A stretch of 64,000 bases of DNA from Timema cristinae (GCA_039000515.1 JBCFYV010011135.1:16957191-17021190); one strand, 5' to 3'. Counted from the stretch's first letter, positions 22,299 to 34,770 are shown. Program-made: numbers and translations. Notes: generated by a model from the letters alone, not told the origin.

Positions 22299-25200
22299 AC
22301 ACTAGTAGCTCTGTGAATAGTAGACCTCCCTCCATTTTAATATCGTTACTTCAGTCTTACTAGTAGTTCTGTGAACAGTAGACCTCCCTCCATGTTATTA
22401 TCGTTACTACAGTCATACTAGTAGTTCTGTGAACAGTAGACCTCCCTTCATGTTATTATCGTTACTACAGTCTTACTAGTAGTTCTGTGAACAGTAGACC
22501 TCCTCCATGTTATTATCGTTACTTCAGTCTTACTAGTAGTTCTGTGAACAGTAGACCTCTCTCCATGTTATTATCGTTACTTACAGTCTTACTAGTAGTT
22601 CTGTGAACAGTAGACCTCTCTCCATGTTATTATCGTTACTACAGTCTTACTAGTAGCTCTGTGAATAGTAGACCTCCCTCCATGTTAATATCGTTACTAC
22701 AGTCTTACTAGTAGTTCTGTGAACAGTAGACCTCTCTCCATGTTATTATCGTTACTTCAGTCTTACTAGTAGTTCTGTGAACAGTAGACCTCCCTCCATG
22801 TTATTATCGTTACTTCAGTCTTACTAGTAGTTCTGTGAACAGTAGACCTCTCTCCATGTTATTATCGTTACTACAGTCTTACTAGTAGTTCTGTGAACAG
22901 TAGACCTCCTCCATGTTATTATCGTTACTTGCAGTCTTACTAGTAGTTCTGTGATCAGTAGACCTCCTCCATGTTATTATCGTTACTGCAGTCTTACTAG
23001 TAGTTCTGTGAACAGTAGACCTCTCTCCATGTTATTATCGTTACTACAGTCTTACTAGTAGCTCTGTGAATAGTAGACCTCCCTCCATGTTAATATCGTT
23101 ACTACAGTCTTACTAGTAGTTCTGTGAACAGTAGACCTCTCTCCATGTTATTATCGTTACTTCAGTCTTACTAGTAGTTCTGTGAACAGTAGACCTCCCT
23201 CCATGTTATTATCGTTACTTCAGTCTTACTAGAGTTCTGTGAACAGTAGACTCTCCTCCATGTTATTATCGTTACTACAGTCTTACTATTAGTTCTGTGA
23301 ACATTAGACCTCACTCCCTCCATGTTATTATCATTACTTACAGTCTTACTAGTAGCTCTGTGAATAGTAGACCTCCCTCCATGTTATTATCGTACTACAG
23401 TCTTAAAAGTAGTTCTGTGAACAGTAAACCTCCCTCCATGTTATATCATTACTACAGTCTTACTAGTAGTTCTGTGAACAGTAACCTCCCTCCATGTTAT
23501 TATCGGTACTACAGTCTTAAAAGTAGTTCTGTGAACAGTAGACATCTCTAGATGTTATTATCGTTACTACAGTCTTACTAGTAGTTCTGTGAATTGTAGA
23601 CCTCCCTCCATGTTATTATCGTTACTACAGTCTTAATAGTAGTTCTGTGAGTAGTAGACTCCTCCATGTTATTATCGTTACTACAGTCTTACTAGTAGTT
23701 CTGTGAACAGTAGACCTCTCCATGTTATTATCGTTACTACAGTCTTACTAGTAGTTCTGTGATCAGTAGACCTCCCTCCATGTTATTATCGTTACTACAG
23801 TCTTACTAGTAGTTCTGTGAACAATAGACATCTCTAGATGTTATTATCGTTACTACAGTCTTACTAGTAGTTCTGTGAACAGTAGACCTCTCCATGTTAT
23901 TATCGTTACTACAGTCGTTACTAGTAGTTCTGTGAAAAGTAGACCTCTCCATGTTTATTATCGTTACTACAGTCTTACTAGTAGTTCTGTGAACAGTAGA
24001 CATCTCTAGATGTTATTATCGTTACTACAGTCTTACTAGTAGTTCTGTGAAACAGTAGACCTCTCTCCATGTTATTATCGTTACTACAGTCTTACTAGTA
24101 GTTCTGTGAACAGTAGACCTCCTCCATGTTATTATCGTTACTACAGTCTTACTAGTAGTTCTGTGAACAGTAGACCTCTCTCCATGTTATTATCGTTACT
24201 ACAGTCTTACTAGTAGTTCTGTGAACAGTAGACATCTCTAGATGTTATTATCGTTACTACAGTCTTACTAGTAGTTCTATGAACAGTAGACCTCCTCCAT
24301 GTTATTATCGTTACTACAGTCTTACTAGTAGTTCTGTGAACAGTAGACATCTCTCCATGTTATTATCGTTACTACAGTCTTACTAGTAGTTCTAGTGAAC
24401 AGTAGACTCTCAGATGTTATTATCGTTACTACAGTCTTACTAGTAGCTCTGTGAATAGTAGACCTCCCTCCATGTTATTATCGTTACTACAGTCTTACTA
24501 GTAGTTCTGTGAACAGTAGACATCTCTAGATGTTATTATCGTTACTACAGTCTTAGTCTTATATTAGTTCTGTGAACAGTAGCCTACTACTCCATGTTAT
24601 TATCGTTACTACAGTCTTACTAGTAGTTCTGTGAACAGTAGACCTCCCTCCATGTTATTATCGTTACTTCAGTCTTACTATAGTAGTTCTAGACTTTGAT
24701 ACAGTAAGACCTCCCTCCATGTTATTATCGTTACTACAGTCTTACTATTAGTTCTGTGAACATTAGACCTCACTCCCTCCATGTTATTATCGTTACTACA
24801 GTCTTACTAGTAGCTCTGTGAATAGTAGACCTCCCTCCATGTTATTATCGGTACTACAGTCTTAAAAGTAGTTCTGTGAACTGTAAACCTCCCTCCATGT
24901 TAATATCATTACTACAGTCTTACTAGTAGTTCTGTGAACAGTAAACCTCCCTCCATGTTATTATCGGTACTACAGTCTTAAAAGTAGTTCTGTGAACAGT
25001 AGACCTCCCTCCATGTTATTATCGTTACTACAGTCTTACTAGTAGTTCTGTGAACAGTAGACCTCCCTCCATGTTAATATCGTTACTACAATCTTACTAG
25101 TAGCTCTGTGAATAGTAGACCTCCCTCCATGTTATTATCGTTACTACAGTCTTAATAGTAGTTCTGTGAGTAGTAGACCTCCCTCCATGTTATTATCGTT

Positions 25201-26803
25201 ACTACAGTCTTACTAGTAGTTCTGTGAACAGTTGACCTCTCTCCATGTTATTATCGTTACTACAGTCTTACTAGTAGTTCTGTGAACAGTAGACCTCCCT
25301 CCATGTTATTATCGTTACTACAGTCTTACTAGTAGTTCTGTGAACAGTAGACATCTCTAGATGTTATTATCGTTACTACAGTCTTACTAGTAGTTCTGTG
25401 AACAGTAGACCTCTCTCCATGTTATTATCGTTACTACAGTCTTACTAGTAGTTCTGTGAACAGTAGACCTCCCTCCATGTTATTATCGTTACTACAGTCT
25501 TACTAGTAGTTCTGTGAACAGTAGACATCTCTAGATGTTATTATCGTTACTACAGTCTTACTAGTAGTTCTGTGAACAGTAGACCTCTCTCCATGTTATT
25601 ATCGTTACTACAGTCTTACTAGTAGTTCTGTGAACAGTAGACCTCCCTCCATGTTATTATCGTTACTACAGTCTCACTAGTAGTTCTGTGAACAGTAGAC
25701 CTCTCTCCCTCCATGTTATTATCGTTACTACAGTCTTACTAGTAGTTCTGTGAACAGTAGACCTCTCTCCATGTTATTATCGTTACTACAGTCTTACTAG
25801 TAGTTCTGTGAACAGTATACATCTCTAGATGTTATTATCGTTACTACAGTCTTACTAGTAGCTCTGTGAATAGTAGACCTCCCTCTATGTTATTATCGTT
25901 ACTACAGTCCTACTAGTAGTTCTGTGAACAGTGGACATCTCTAGATGTTATTATCGTTACTACAGTCTTACTAGTAGTTCTGTGAACAGTAGACCTCTCT
26001 CCATGTTATTATCGTTACTACAGTCTTACTAGTAGTTCTGTGAACAGTAGACCTCCCTCCATGTTATTATCGTTACTACAGTCTTACTAGTAGTTCTGTG
26101 AACAGTAGACCTCTCTCCATGTTATTATCGTTACTACAGTCTTACTAGTAGTTCTGTGAACAGTAGACATCTCTAGATGTTATTATCGTTACTACAGTCT
26201 TACTAGTAGTTCTGTGAACAGTAGACCTCCCTCCATGTTATTATCGTTACTACAGTCTTACTAGTAGCTCTGTGAATAGTAGACCTCCCTCCATGTTATT
26301 ATCGTTACTACAGTCTTACTAGTAGTTCTGTGAACAGTAGACATCTCTAGATGTTATTATCGTTACTACAGTCTTACTAGTAGTTCTGTGAACAGTAGAC
26401 CTCCCTCCATTGTATTATCGTTACTACAGTCTTAATAGTAGTTCTGTGAGTAGTAGACCTCCCTCCATGTTATTATCGTTACTACAGTCTTACTTGTAGC
26501 TCTGTGAATAGTAGACCTCCCTCCATGTTATTATCGTTACTACAGTCTTACTAGTAGTTCTGTGAACAGTAGACCTCACTTCCTCCATGTTATTATAGTT
26601 ATTACAGTCTTACTATTAGTTCTGTGAGCAGTAGACCTCTCTCCATGTTATTATCGTTACTACAGTCTTACTAGTAGTTCTGTGAACAGTATACCTCACT
26701 CCTTTCATGTTATTATCGTTACTACAGTCCTACTAGTAGTTCTGTGAACAGTAGACCTCACTCCCTTCATGTTCTTATAGTTATTACAGTCTTAATATGT
26801 CTC
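22299..26803 (+). repeat. 58-bp satellite array, about 77 units, with higher-order structure
   Basis: Consensus unit: TTACTAGTAGTTCTGTGAAC, AGTAGACCTCCCTCCATGTT, ATTATCGTTACTACAGTC. Three main variants differ in the middle: CCTCCCTCCATG (type 1), CCTCTCTCCATG (type 2) and CATCTCTAGATG (type 3). A fourth has AGCTCTGTGAATAG. In the right half types 2-1-3 recur in order (for example 25230, 25290, 25345; 25405, 25460, 25525), giving a 174-bp higher-order unit. Units at both edges are more diverged, including CACTCCCTTCATG at the right. The 58-bp length shifts frame each unit, so open frames within are accidental. Confidence 0.97.
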
Positions 26804-26809
26804 TTAATA

Positions 26810-27955
26810 TTTCATGTTGAAATATCACTCATACTTTTTCCTTTGGCTTGAAGTTGATGTTTTGACTTTGTTGATAAGTTAGACAAAAATATTAATGCTA
26901 TATTCAATAGTATATTATATTAATAGAGACTAACCATGACCACAAGGTTTTAGACTACAGTCTCACACTATATGTATATTTTAAAATATAGAAATAAATA
27001 CGCGTGAGTGTCTTGACCAATTATTTAGAATTCTTATTTCCAAATCACTCGAGAGGATTTATTTGTCGAAATTTGTTTTGGTGTTCACTATATTAAAACA
27101 AATAGCCAGAGAGAATGACCATGTACAAACATAGTTCAGCCTAGGTTCAAAGAATGTCCCTGCCAAATTTCCTATAAATTTGTCCACGTGTATGTCAGCT
27201 ATCCCCTTATTAACAGACATACATAAATTTGAGCAGCGGCCATAATGAAACGGATAGACAAATAGCATTACCATATTCATAAATTATTCTTTGTTGGTTT
27301 TAAAGAATGTTACTTCCAAATATCGTAAAAGTATGCCACGAATTCGATGGTTATTTCAGAAAAAAATACCCGGACAGACGGATGAAATGACTAGTCAAGT
27401 TAAAACAGGGCGTTGCTACTCTTGATCAATAAACAGTCGTTATAAATTGTGATAAAGATTCAGGGAAATGCTAAATAAAAGCCGGAAAAGAAAGTCTTAC
27501 GAAAGTCATTACATCAAATCAAAATATAAGTTAATTTATGATCAAATTCATTATTATCAAAATAAATTTGATCATTGATAAAACTCATGGGTACATCGTG
27601 TTCCCCTGAGGTCTTTAATGTACTGTACATCTGGGGTATCACGTGTTACAGTTTGGGAAATACTGATTCTAAAATATTATATTTGCATAGCTTGCGCTTA
27701 TGTTCAAATTCAGGCACGGCACATTAGTTGTTTTTATTTTAACATGCAATTCCTCCTAATGTGGCCTACGCGCCTGATATGCCCATTTACCTAGCATGTT
27801 ATCAATATGATGTTGGGATGAGCATATATATAAATTCAAAACATTACGCCACCACATTTAACTTTTTTTTTTTTTTTTTTTTAGCTTTTGTTAATTTTTC
27901 CTTCTGTTGTTTGGAAATATAAAGGCATATAAAACTCCAAATTCACAAATAAATA
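26810..27955. other. No gene recognised
   Basis: AT-rich. A 73-codon minus-strand frame (27059-27280) has no recognisable domain and reads like decayed transposon sequence. A poly-T run lies at about 27864-27882. Confidence 0.4.
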
Positions 27956-27959
27956 ATTT

Positions 27960-28330
27960 TACCGATTGTTCTCTATGTCTGTGAAACGTGGTCTTTAAAC
28001 TTACATGACGAAAAAAATAAATAGTTTGTTCTAAAACAAGTTGCTAAGGAAGATATTTGGTTCATAAAGGGGATGAAGATACTGGGGAATGGAGGAGGTT
28101 ACAAATTGAGGAGTTACATGCCCTTTACATATGTGGGCAGGATAAGCAGCGTGAAAATGGGATAATCTAAAGCCGTGTTCAGGGTATTGATTGTTAAACT
28201 TAATGCGAAGAGACCATTGTGAAGACCGAGTCACAAATGGGAGGATAACATTAGAATGGACCTGAAAGAGATATAGTGTAATGAGGTGGACTGGATATAA
28301 CTAGCTCAAGATAGGGATAGGATGTAATGA
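27960..28330 (+). pseudogene. Non-LTR retrotransposon ORF2 C-terminus, decayed
   Basis: Frames together give the familiar C-terminal region of invertebrate endonuclease/reverse-transcriptase LINE proteins: VLYVCETWSLNLHDEKNK (about 27970), LLRKIFG (about 28040), DEDTGEWRRLQIEELHALY (about 28071-28127), KWEDNIRMDLKEI (about 28235), then NEVDWI and LAQDRDR (about 28280-28325). Stops and frameshifts break it throughout. The reverse-transcriptase core upstream is absent, consistent with 5' truncation. The last block is the seed of the tandem array that follows. Confidence 0.75.
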
Positions 28331-28665
28331 GGTGGTCTGGACAGAAATAGCTCAAGATAAAGATAAGGTTTAATGAGGTGGACTGGATAGAATTAGCTCA
28401 AGATAAAGATATTGTGTAATTTGGTGGACCAGATAGAATTAACTCAAGATGGAAGTTAATGAGGTGGATGGATAAACTAGCTCATAAGTAGTTATGGTGG
28501 ACTGGATAGAATAGCTCAAGTAAGTATGTATTAGGACCAATAGAATAACAGATGATAGGTTTAATGAGGTGGACTGGAGAACTAGTCAATTAAAATAAGT
28601 TATGTGACTGATAGACTACCAAGATAGGATAAGTGTGTAGTGAGGTGGACCGGGTAAAACTCCCT
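28270..28665 (+). repeat. Minisatellite grown from the LINE C-terminal codons
   Basis: About eight units of 45-50 bp, each a version of AATGAGGTGGACTGGATAGA plus ATTAGCTCAAGATAAAGATA. The unit is the DNA for the LINE block E-V-D-W-I-x-L-A-Q-D-R-D. The first units are regular; those after 28440 are eroded by short deletions. Confidence 0.85.
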
Positions 28666-29235
28666 CACGATATGAATAACTGTCGTACTTTTTTGTAAGT
28701 ACGGTCATGAAGAGTTCCTAATGCCAAAGAGTAACTAAGTAAGTGTTGTTTAGAAATGTTCTTTAAAAAGTTAAATCTGTTCTACATTGTAGCTCAAAGT
28801 TAAATAGCTATTTATGATAATGTAAACTTATAGTTTTTTTTAAATTATAAAATTGGAACAAACATTTTTAAAAGGCAATACTAAGCAAGTTTAAGGTAAA
28901 ACCTTTTAGGAATCAATCCAGAACAAACTAGCAACCAAGTATTAGCACCCAATAAAACGTTTACATTTAAAAAATAAAGAAATGGGCTACTACTCAAAAG
29001 CTGCTTTTTTGTATTGGATCAAAGTAAAAATTTAATATTTGATCCTAGCAACACGTAAGTAAAGAAACTCTTTATGTGACGAAGTCCCTATTATTTACTG
29101 AACAACTTTTCTTGTTCTTTATAAAAATAAAAGTTACCAAATACAGAATCCTACTTTTCATAAAGATACTTTAGAAAATATTAATTTTTATTTGTGTGAA
29201 CAAAATCAATAGAATTTTACTTATATATTAGTATA

Positions 29236-29470
29236 ATTTTATCCACGAGGTCTAATGCGGCACTCTCATAGTAAACTAGACAGCCGATGACTGGGAGACC
29301 GAAGTTAGAATCTCGGTTGGGTGTACTGAGGTTGGTTCTCAACTATACCTCCATGCGAATGCTGTTACACTATCTCTGAATATATCCTTTCTAATTCCTA
29401 AAACAGTTGGCCTAATTAGTAAATTGCCATATAATCCGAATGGGTAGTAAGGTGCGTTGTAAAAAAAAAG
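29236..29470 (+). mobile_element. SINE family C
   Basis: tRNA-like head with AGGTCTAATGCGGCACTCTC (box A region), a long variable arm around AGACAGCCGATGACTGGGAG, box B-like GTTAGAATC, and a diverged tail CATATAATCCGAATGGGTAG ending in poly-A. Confidence 0.75.
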
Positions 29471-29474
29471 AGTA

Positions 29475-30475
29475 TTTATTTTATAGATGTTGATGTTATA
29501 TATCAAAAGGGACAGTTGCATACCAAACTGAATTGACTTATGAATACATGAAAATAGATCTAGTAAATTTACTAGCTTTCAGATAAGGTCCTAATCTATG
29601 AAAATTGGCCTGTACTAAATGTACAAGAGTGTACTTTATGGCCAAACATTACACTACAATTTATAAAATAAATTAGCATCTTAAACTCATTCTAAGCAAA
29701 CTAATTTTAACAGACGTTACTTATTAATTTTTTTCTGGAGGGGCTGTCATTAAGAAAACTTGTGGAAAGGGTGTGTTTGGGAGAGGTGAAGAGTATCCTA
29801 GTCAAGATGAATGGAAGGGTATAAACTTGTAACTTACCTACTTTCTTCAAGGTGTAACCTACATTAGAGGCAGCACTGCACAAAGTTGCCAGCTCTGAAC
29901 CAGAAGATTATCTTCCTTGCTTGCTCCATAACACGATAACCACGTCAAACTTTGCCTTCGAGAACATCAACTTTAGTCAACTTCCTCACTCAAAGAGCTT
30001 GGGAAATGTACTCTTTGCTTACCTTGAAAGGTAGTAATATTGCCTTGACTGATTAATCAATGACACTATCAAATAAGCTGCCATAATATAACCAAGCAAG
30101 GTAGTAGTCTTAGCTTTACTTATTACAATATGACCCTATCTTTTTTAAGCTATACCATGGTGGAACTAAGCAAGGTAGCACTAACAAACAACAACAAAAA
30201 ATGTTCACCACATAAATGGTCGATTATAAAGAAAATTTATATGTGATTATAAAAATGCTATTATTTTTGTATGTAACGTCTACATAAAAGATAAACTAAA
30301 ATTTTATTTTTAATGAATTACCAATTTTTAGTACCATACTGTTATAAATATAACATAAAATATTTTTTTAATGTCAAAATACATCAGAGTTATCGATTTA
30401 TTTATAACATTATGTAAACATGATTTAGACGGTTATTTTTTATAGTCCATTTTGCATTCTCGATTAAGAAACAAG
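29475..30475. other. No gene recognised
   Basis: AT-rich sequence with AGCAAGGTAG repeated at about 30098 and 30171. No coding or element assignment. Confidence 0.35.
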
Positions 30476-30479
30476 CAGT

Positions 30480-31850
30480 AATCATCTCTCATTATTGAGG
30501 TATGCCAGAAACTTTTATAAGAAGTTTCCATCTTGGATTTATCACCTGAAGAAAGCATTTTCCTGTCTCATCTTTCATATCTCCTAAATTATCAGGAAAA
30601 AAACAACCCCGAATGTTAATGTATAATATGAATATTCAATTATATTCAGCAGCCCGTATCTTTATATAATTGTAGTAAAGTTTACACCAGAAAATCATAA
30701 TAGTGTCTTCTTTCCTGTTTCCAATAAGTCCATGTATAACTGCTTTAGACGAAAGCCCAACGATCAGCTAAGTATAAGTAGCTTCATCACAAATACACCA
30801 TCTTTCAGAAGTTTCCTTATTTGGGACCCAATGAAAATCACGCCTTTCGATTTAGCATCTGTTATATTGGAAAAATTTCTGCAAGAAAGGTGAATACACT
30901 TCCCACTTTATCCAAGATCTTTACTAAATTCTTCTTTAAACAAAGCTTTATATGTAAAGGTGGAAGAAGAACATTTTTTTCATGTCTTCCAGGTAAGTAT
31001 TAGTTTATCTTTTCTCATTGTTGTACATTATGATACTTTTATGTTGCCTGAGTGCCCCACTAATTTATAAAATAACAATATTTTGTGAAACCTTCCTTTA
31101 GACTCTTAAAATCACCACATCTATGCCAATAGTACTTTCATAAGTTTCTTTCAAGCCAGTGGCATGAATCAAAGGAACGAATGGATATTTATTTCCACTA
31201 CGCAACAGAACTGCTTTCAAACATGGTTTCGACGAATCAATAATTATGCCCCATTCATTATGATTATGTTCAACACTAATTCTCTCATAATACCATTTAT
31301 ATTTTCATCATACTTCCCTTCATCATGAACACTTGGAATACACTTCAATGTGTTGTCGATACAATATTATTTTAGTTCATGAGCAAGTAGTTTCCATTGC
31401 TGTGACTGAGAACGAGGGTGTTCATCTTGCTCTTTCGTTTCTTTCCTTAAATTTAGGTCACTAACTAGGTAATTAAAATCTTAGTGATTAATTAAATGTA
31501 GCGTTTCATCAGTTCCTGGTTAGTAGTCCAAGTTCTAAGAAGTAGATTGTTCAGTAGAGTTTACAGCACATTCATCTGCACTATCTTCGTACTGGTTCCT
31601 TCATATCATGCTTTTGGAAGATCTGTTGCCAATAGGTCTTCAATATGTGGAACAGGCTTTTTTGCAGATAAGGAGTTCGAATATTTGAACCTGTGCTTGA
31701 TATTTTTTGAACATCCCTAATATTTTTGTCATGCATAAATAGCAATAATCAACGTGTTTTTTTTTTCTTCCCACACCAGAGGCACAGCAAAAGGTATCCT
31801 TTTAATTTTCCCAGTTAGTTTCTCAGAATTTCACTTGTAAGACTATCATA
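30480..31850 (-). pseudogene. Decayed member of an uncharacterised invertebrate multigene family
   Basis: On the minus strand several blocks match, in order, a family of unnamed proteins I recall as expanded in arthropod genomes. From the N-terminal side: AVPLVWEEKKN (about 31790) and AKKPVPHIEDLLATDLP (about 31640); a block including SSKPCLKAVLLRSGNKYPFV (about 31220); VLLPPLHIKLCLKKNLVKIL (about 30975); ITDAKSKGVIFIGSQIRKLL (about 30860); and FFPDNLGDMKDETGKCF (about 30590). Stops and frameshifts separate nearly every block, so it is not functional. The function of the family is unknown to me; copy-number expansion suggests a link to mobile DNA. Confidence 0.6.
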
Positions 31851-32309
31851 CACCAAACAGAAATTGCCAAGGTGGTTAAGGATACTTCTTTTGTTTAGTA
31901 AATATAACAATAGAATGGTAGGTAAAACACAGTAGACAAAACATTCTCCAAATTAAAACGAATTAACCGCTAACGCTATAACCTTTTCTCCGTAAGTGGA
32001 AGAGAAATTGTGTGAGCATATAAACTACCACAACAATACTCTCCGAGGCACTACTGCCGTAACATACATTAAATTATATATTCTGCGCATGCGTTTATAC
32101 TAAAACATCGCTGAAAACCAGGAAATGCTCTAGCACCAAATTAAGTACATGTTTTCATGATAGTTACTGGGTTTGAAAATAGTCACCATGATAGTTTATC
32201 GTCCACACGATAGGAGTTAAATGCACTAAATTCAGTCTTGAATAATGTACGAGAACATAGCATGAGTGTAAGAGTTATAATACGCAGTTCAACACAGCTA
32301 ATAGTCTGC

Positions 32310-32560
32310 TTCAATGACCAAGTGGTTTAAGGCGTCACTCTCGCAATTTATTAGACTTACAATAACGGGGGGGATCAAGGTTCGTATCCCAGCCAAGTTT
32401 ACCGAGAAGGGTTTTTCATAAATGGTTTTCCTCTTTTACTATATGCAAAATCGGGTACGTTTACTCTAAATTCAACCTTCCTCATCCTTAAAACACAAGC
32501 GTAATTTACATATACGTATAAAACGAACGGGTAATAAGAATGGGTGCTGAATAATTTAGA
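32310..32560 (+). mobile_element. SINE family C
   Basis: ATGACCAAGTGGTTTAAGGC at the start is a classic class II (Ser/Leu-type) tRNA box A region. A long variable arm and GGTTCGTATCCC (box B) follow, then the C body and the tail ATAAAACGAACGGGTAATAA. Confidence 0.85.
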
Positions 32561-32564
32561 AGAA

Positions 32565-32725
32565 TAGTGGAATCGGTTGAGAAGTGTGTAGTTCAGAATA
32601 ACTGTGCCTGCAGTTGCGTGGAATGAGAGTGGTAAACAATTTAGGAGAGAATAATATCAGTATACTTGCTAGGTATTCAAACCCAGACCACTCCATCCCC
32701 AACAAACCAAACTAGGTGAGCCTAA
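32565..32725 (-). mobile_element. Degenerate SINE fragment
   Basis: Minus-strand remnant: CTGTGCCTGCAGTTGCGTGG, GAGAGTGGTAAACAATTTAG and ATTCAAACCCAGACCA on the plus strand keep B/C body order. Confidence 0.5.
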
Positions 32726-32916
32726 TATTTAGTCTTCACCCCACGATGTGGGGTTTAAAATAGCTAAAAGCCATGCTTCATTATTTGTTACTCATTTCAC
32801 TTCAAACAATTTTTTTCACCCGATGTTACTCTCATTTTATACTAGTTTTAATTAATATAAGGATTAGGTGACGTCTACCTATAAAGGTTCACGGGATCAC
32901 CAGTGATTGTGCCACT

Positions 32917-33246
32917 TTAAAAAAAAAAAAACACAATCACAGAACGTAGTAGGTCTGGGATGAATTTATTGTATACGTCATTATGGAACCCAAGTACGTA
33001 GGGTGGCCTGGTTGATTCATTAAGCCCGGTAATTAAAATGTTATACGGATTTATATCGGGCTGTCGGTCACGTACAGCAAAGCGCGCTAGAGTGGGCAGT
33101 AATAGGATTACGAACCCTGCACGAACACTCGGCATTAAAACAACGTACACCTTGTAAACTTCATAGGACCTTTCATTGGGGTTATCTTCCATAACAAGGC
33201 TGGTCTGTACACTTTGTACAAGTGAAAATAAAAACAACGCAACCAT
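32917..33246 (-). CDS. Hypothetical 110-residue ORF with signal-like N-terminus
   Basis: ATG at 33246 opens MVALFLFSLVQSVQTS, which looks like a signal peptide or membrane anchor. A hydrophilic part with EDNPNERSYEVYKVYVVLMP, a second hydrophobic stretch (GFVILLLPTLARFAV) and a C-terminal segment follow; it ends in a poly-T-encoded phenylalanine run. GC content is higher than the surroundings. No domain was recognised. A CACTAG lies a few bases upstream and could be a splice acceptor. The ORF abuts a foldback element (33287), so transposon origin is possible. Evidence for expression is absent. Confidence 0.25.
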   Translation of the reverse strand: MVALFLFSLVQSVQTSLVMEDNPNERSYEVYKVYVVLMPSVRAGFVILLLPTLARFAVRDRQPDINPYNILITGLNESTRPPYVLGFHNDVYNKFIPDLLRSVIVFFFF

Positions 33247-33286
33247 AAACACCGCTAGTGGACAATAGTTTTATGCACCGCATATA

Positions 33287-33760
33287 CAGTTCGGAAACTA
33301 ATAGCTCAAACTGCACACATAGTTTGTTGTTTGAACTAAAATAATACAAAATCTCTGTACACTTACATCCAAAAAGCTATGATAATAACATTAAATTGTG
33401 TTAAAAGTTTCGGCGTAAGCACCGGGAGAGCAAAGCTGTTCAACCATGCGTGTACAACAAGTTGCATAGGAGATAAACACGTGGCACTGCTGGTATAATG
33501 GCAAGCACTTTTTGGGATGTAGGACCGTTAATGTTGACCCTCAAAACGTATTCTCGTTTCTAAATAGACTGGTGCGTGGTTCACTATTAATTGTGATATT
33601 TTCTGCTGCCGTGCTCCAAGATGTTGAGGTGTACAGTGCCACGCGCCTAGCTCGTATGCAACCTGTTGTACACGTTTGATTGAACAGCTTTGCTATCTTG
33701 ACGCTGAACGCTGACATTTTGAACAAGATTTAATGGTATTTGCATACTTAGCATAGCTTA
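33287..33760. mobile_element. Foldback element F2, copy 1 (right arm truncated)
   Basis: Begins CAGTTCGGAAACTAATAGCT after TATA. It follows the F2 copy at 45949-46517 through AAGCTGTTCAACCATGCGTG, GTACAACAAGTTGCATAGGA and GTAGGACCGTTAATGTTGAC, then back through the inverse arm (CAACCTGTTGTACACG, GAACAGCTTTGC). The distal right terminus with TTCGGAAACT is missing. Confidence 0.75.
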
Positions 33761-33819
33761 GTAGGGTAGTATAACTGTACGAAAAATTAAGGTAAAGTAT
33801 TGCGGCCTTCAAATAAATC

Positions 33820-34240
33820 TAAACCGAGATGTTGATGGATGTCAACTTTTCATGATCGCCGGACCCGAAAAAGTGGTTTTTGCAAGCCGTCTGTCTGTGT
33901 GTTCGTCTAACCATAAAATTAAGAGTGGTTTACTAAATGGTGAAAAGAGAAAAGAAAGTTTTTCTCAAAATCGGCTTTAACGATTTTGAATACAATTCAT
34001 ATCTAGTTTTTGATTAATATTATAAACAAAAGGGCTATTTTCATTTTCTCATTAAAATGACCTTTAAGTAATTTATAGAAACGAAAATTTCCATACCTCC
34101 GCAATTATTTTAGATATTAAATAGCTTATAATTGAAAAATTATGGCACTATTAAAAATTAAAACTTTTATTTGAAATATATTTTTATAAAACCAATAGTC
34201 TCTGAGATATTGGCAAATATATTGATACAATTTTGTGAGC
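33820..34240 (+). repeat. Dispersed repeat R1, copy 2
   Basis: GATGTCAACTTTTCATGATC, AAAAAGTGG, GTCTGTCTGTGTG, TTTACTAAA, and TTTATTTGAAATATATTTTT occur in the same order as at 18797. Confidence 0.6.
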
Positions 34241-34589
34241 TTTAGTTGTACAGATATACTACTTATGTTTTAACGCAATAATTCTCTAATTATATGGAGT
34301 AATTAAATATTAGTAAGTCTCTCAAACAGTTTATGCTCTTTTTCCTTTAAACTCTTAGGAGAAATGTTTATCACAGCAATGATTTATCTCTAGCATTTTA
34401 GTCTCAATAGTCGATATTTGCCCTTTTTATTGGTCAAAAATATATAAATAAGGAATTAATAGCTATGCGATGACCTGAAGATATGCAACACCTAATAAAA
34501 TGCTGACAGTATTAATCGGAAGTCAAAATTTTAATACGAAGTGTTGACACTTGTGGACCTAATATTGTTCTTTTTTATTGACCAATGCT

Positions 34590-34709
34590 CAGTCGCCACC
34601 GTGGTTGGAAATTCACGTTAAATGTAGTCCTTTATTTCATTCTACAATATCACCTACCATTTTACATTAGCGTAAGTGGCGTATAACCCAAGGTAGTAAG
34701 ACGCGGTGC

Positions 34710-34770
<61 letters not shown>

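Noticed and set aside
23297..24003. Repetitive serine-rich frames in the 58-bp satellite
   Set aside because: The unit length is not a multiple of three, and the frames exist only by chance across one to four units.
22299..26803. CRISPR-like array
   Set aside because: Units are contiguous with no unique spacers, in a eukaryotic context; it is a satellite.
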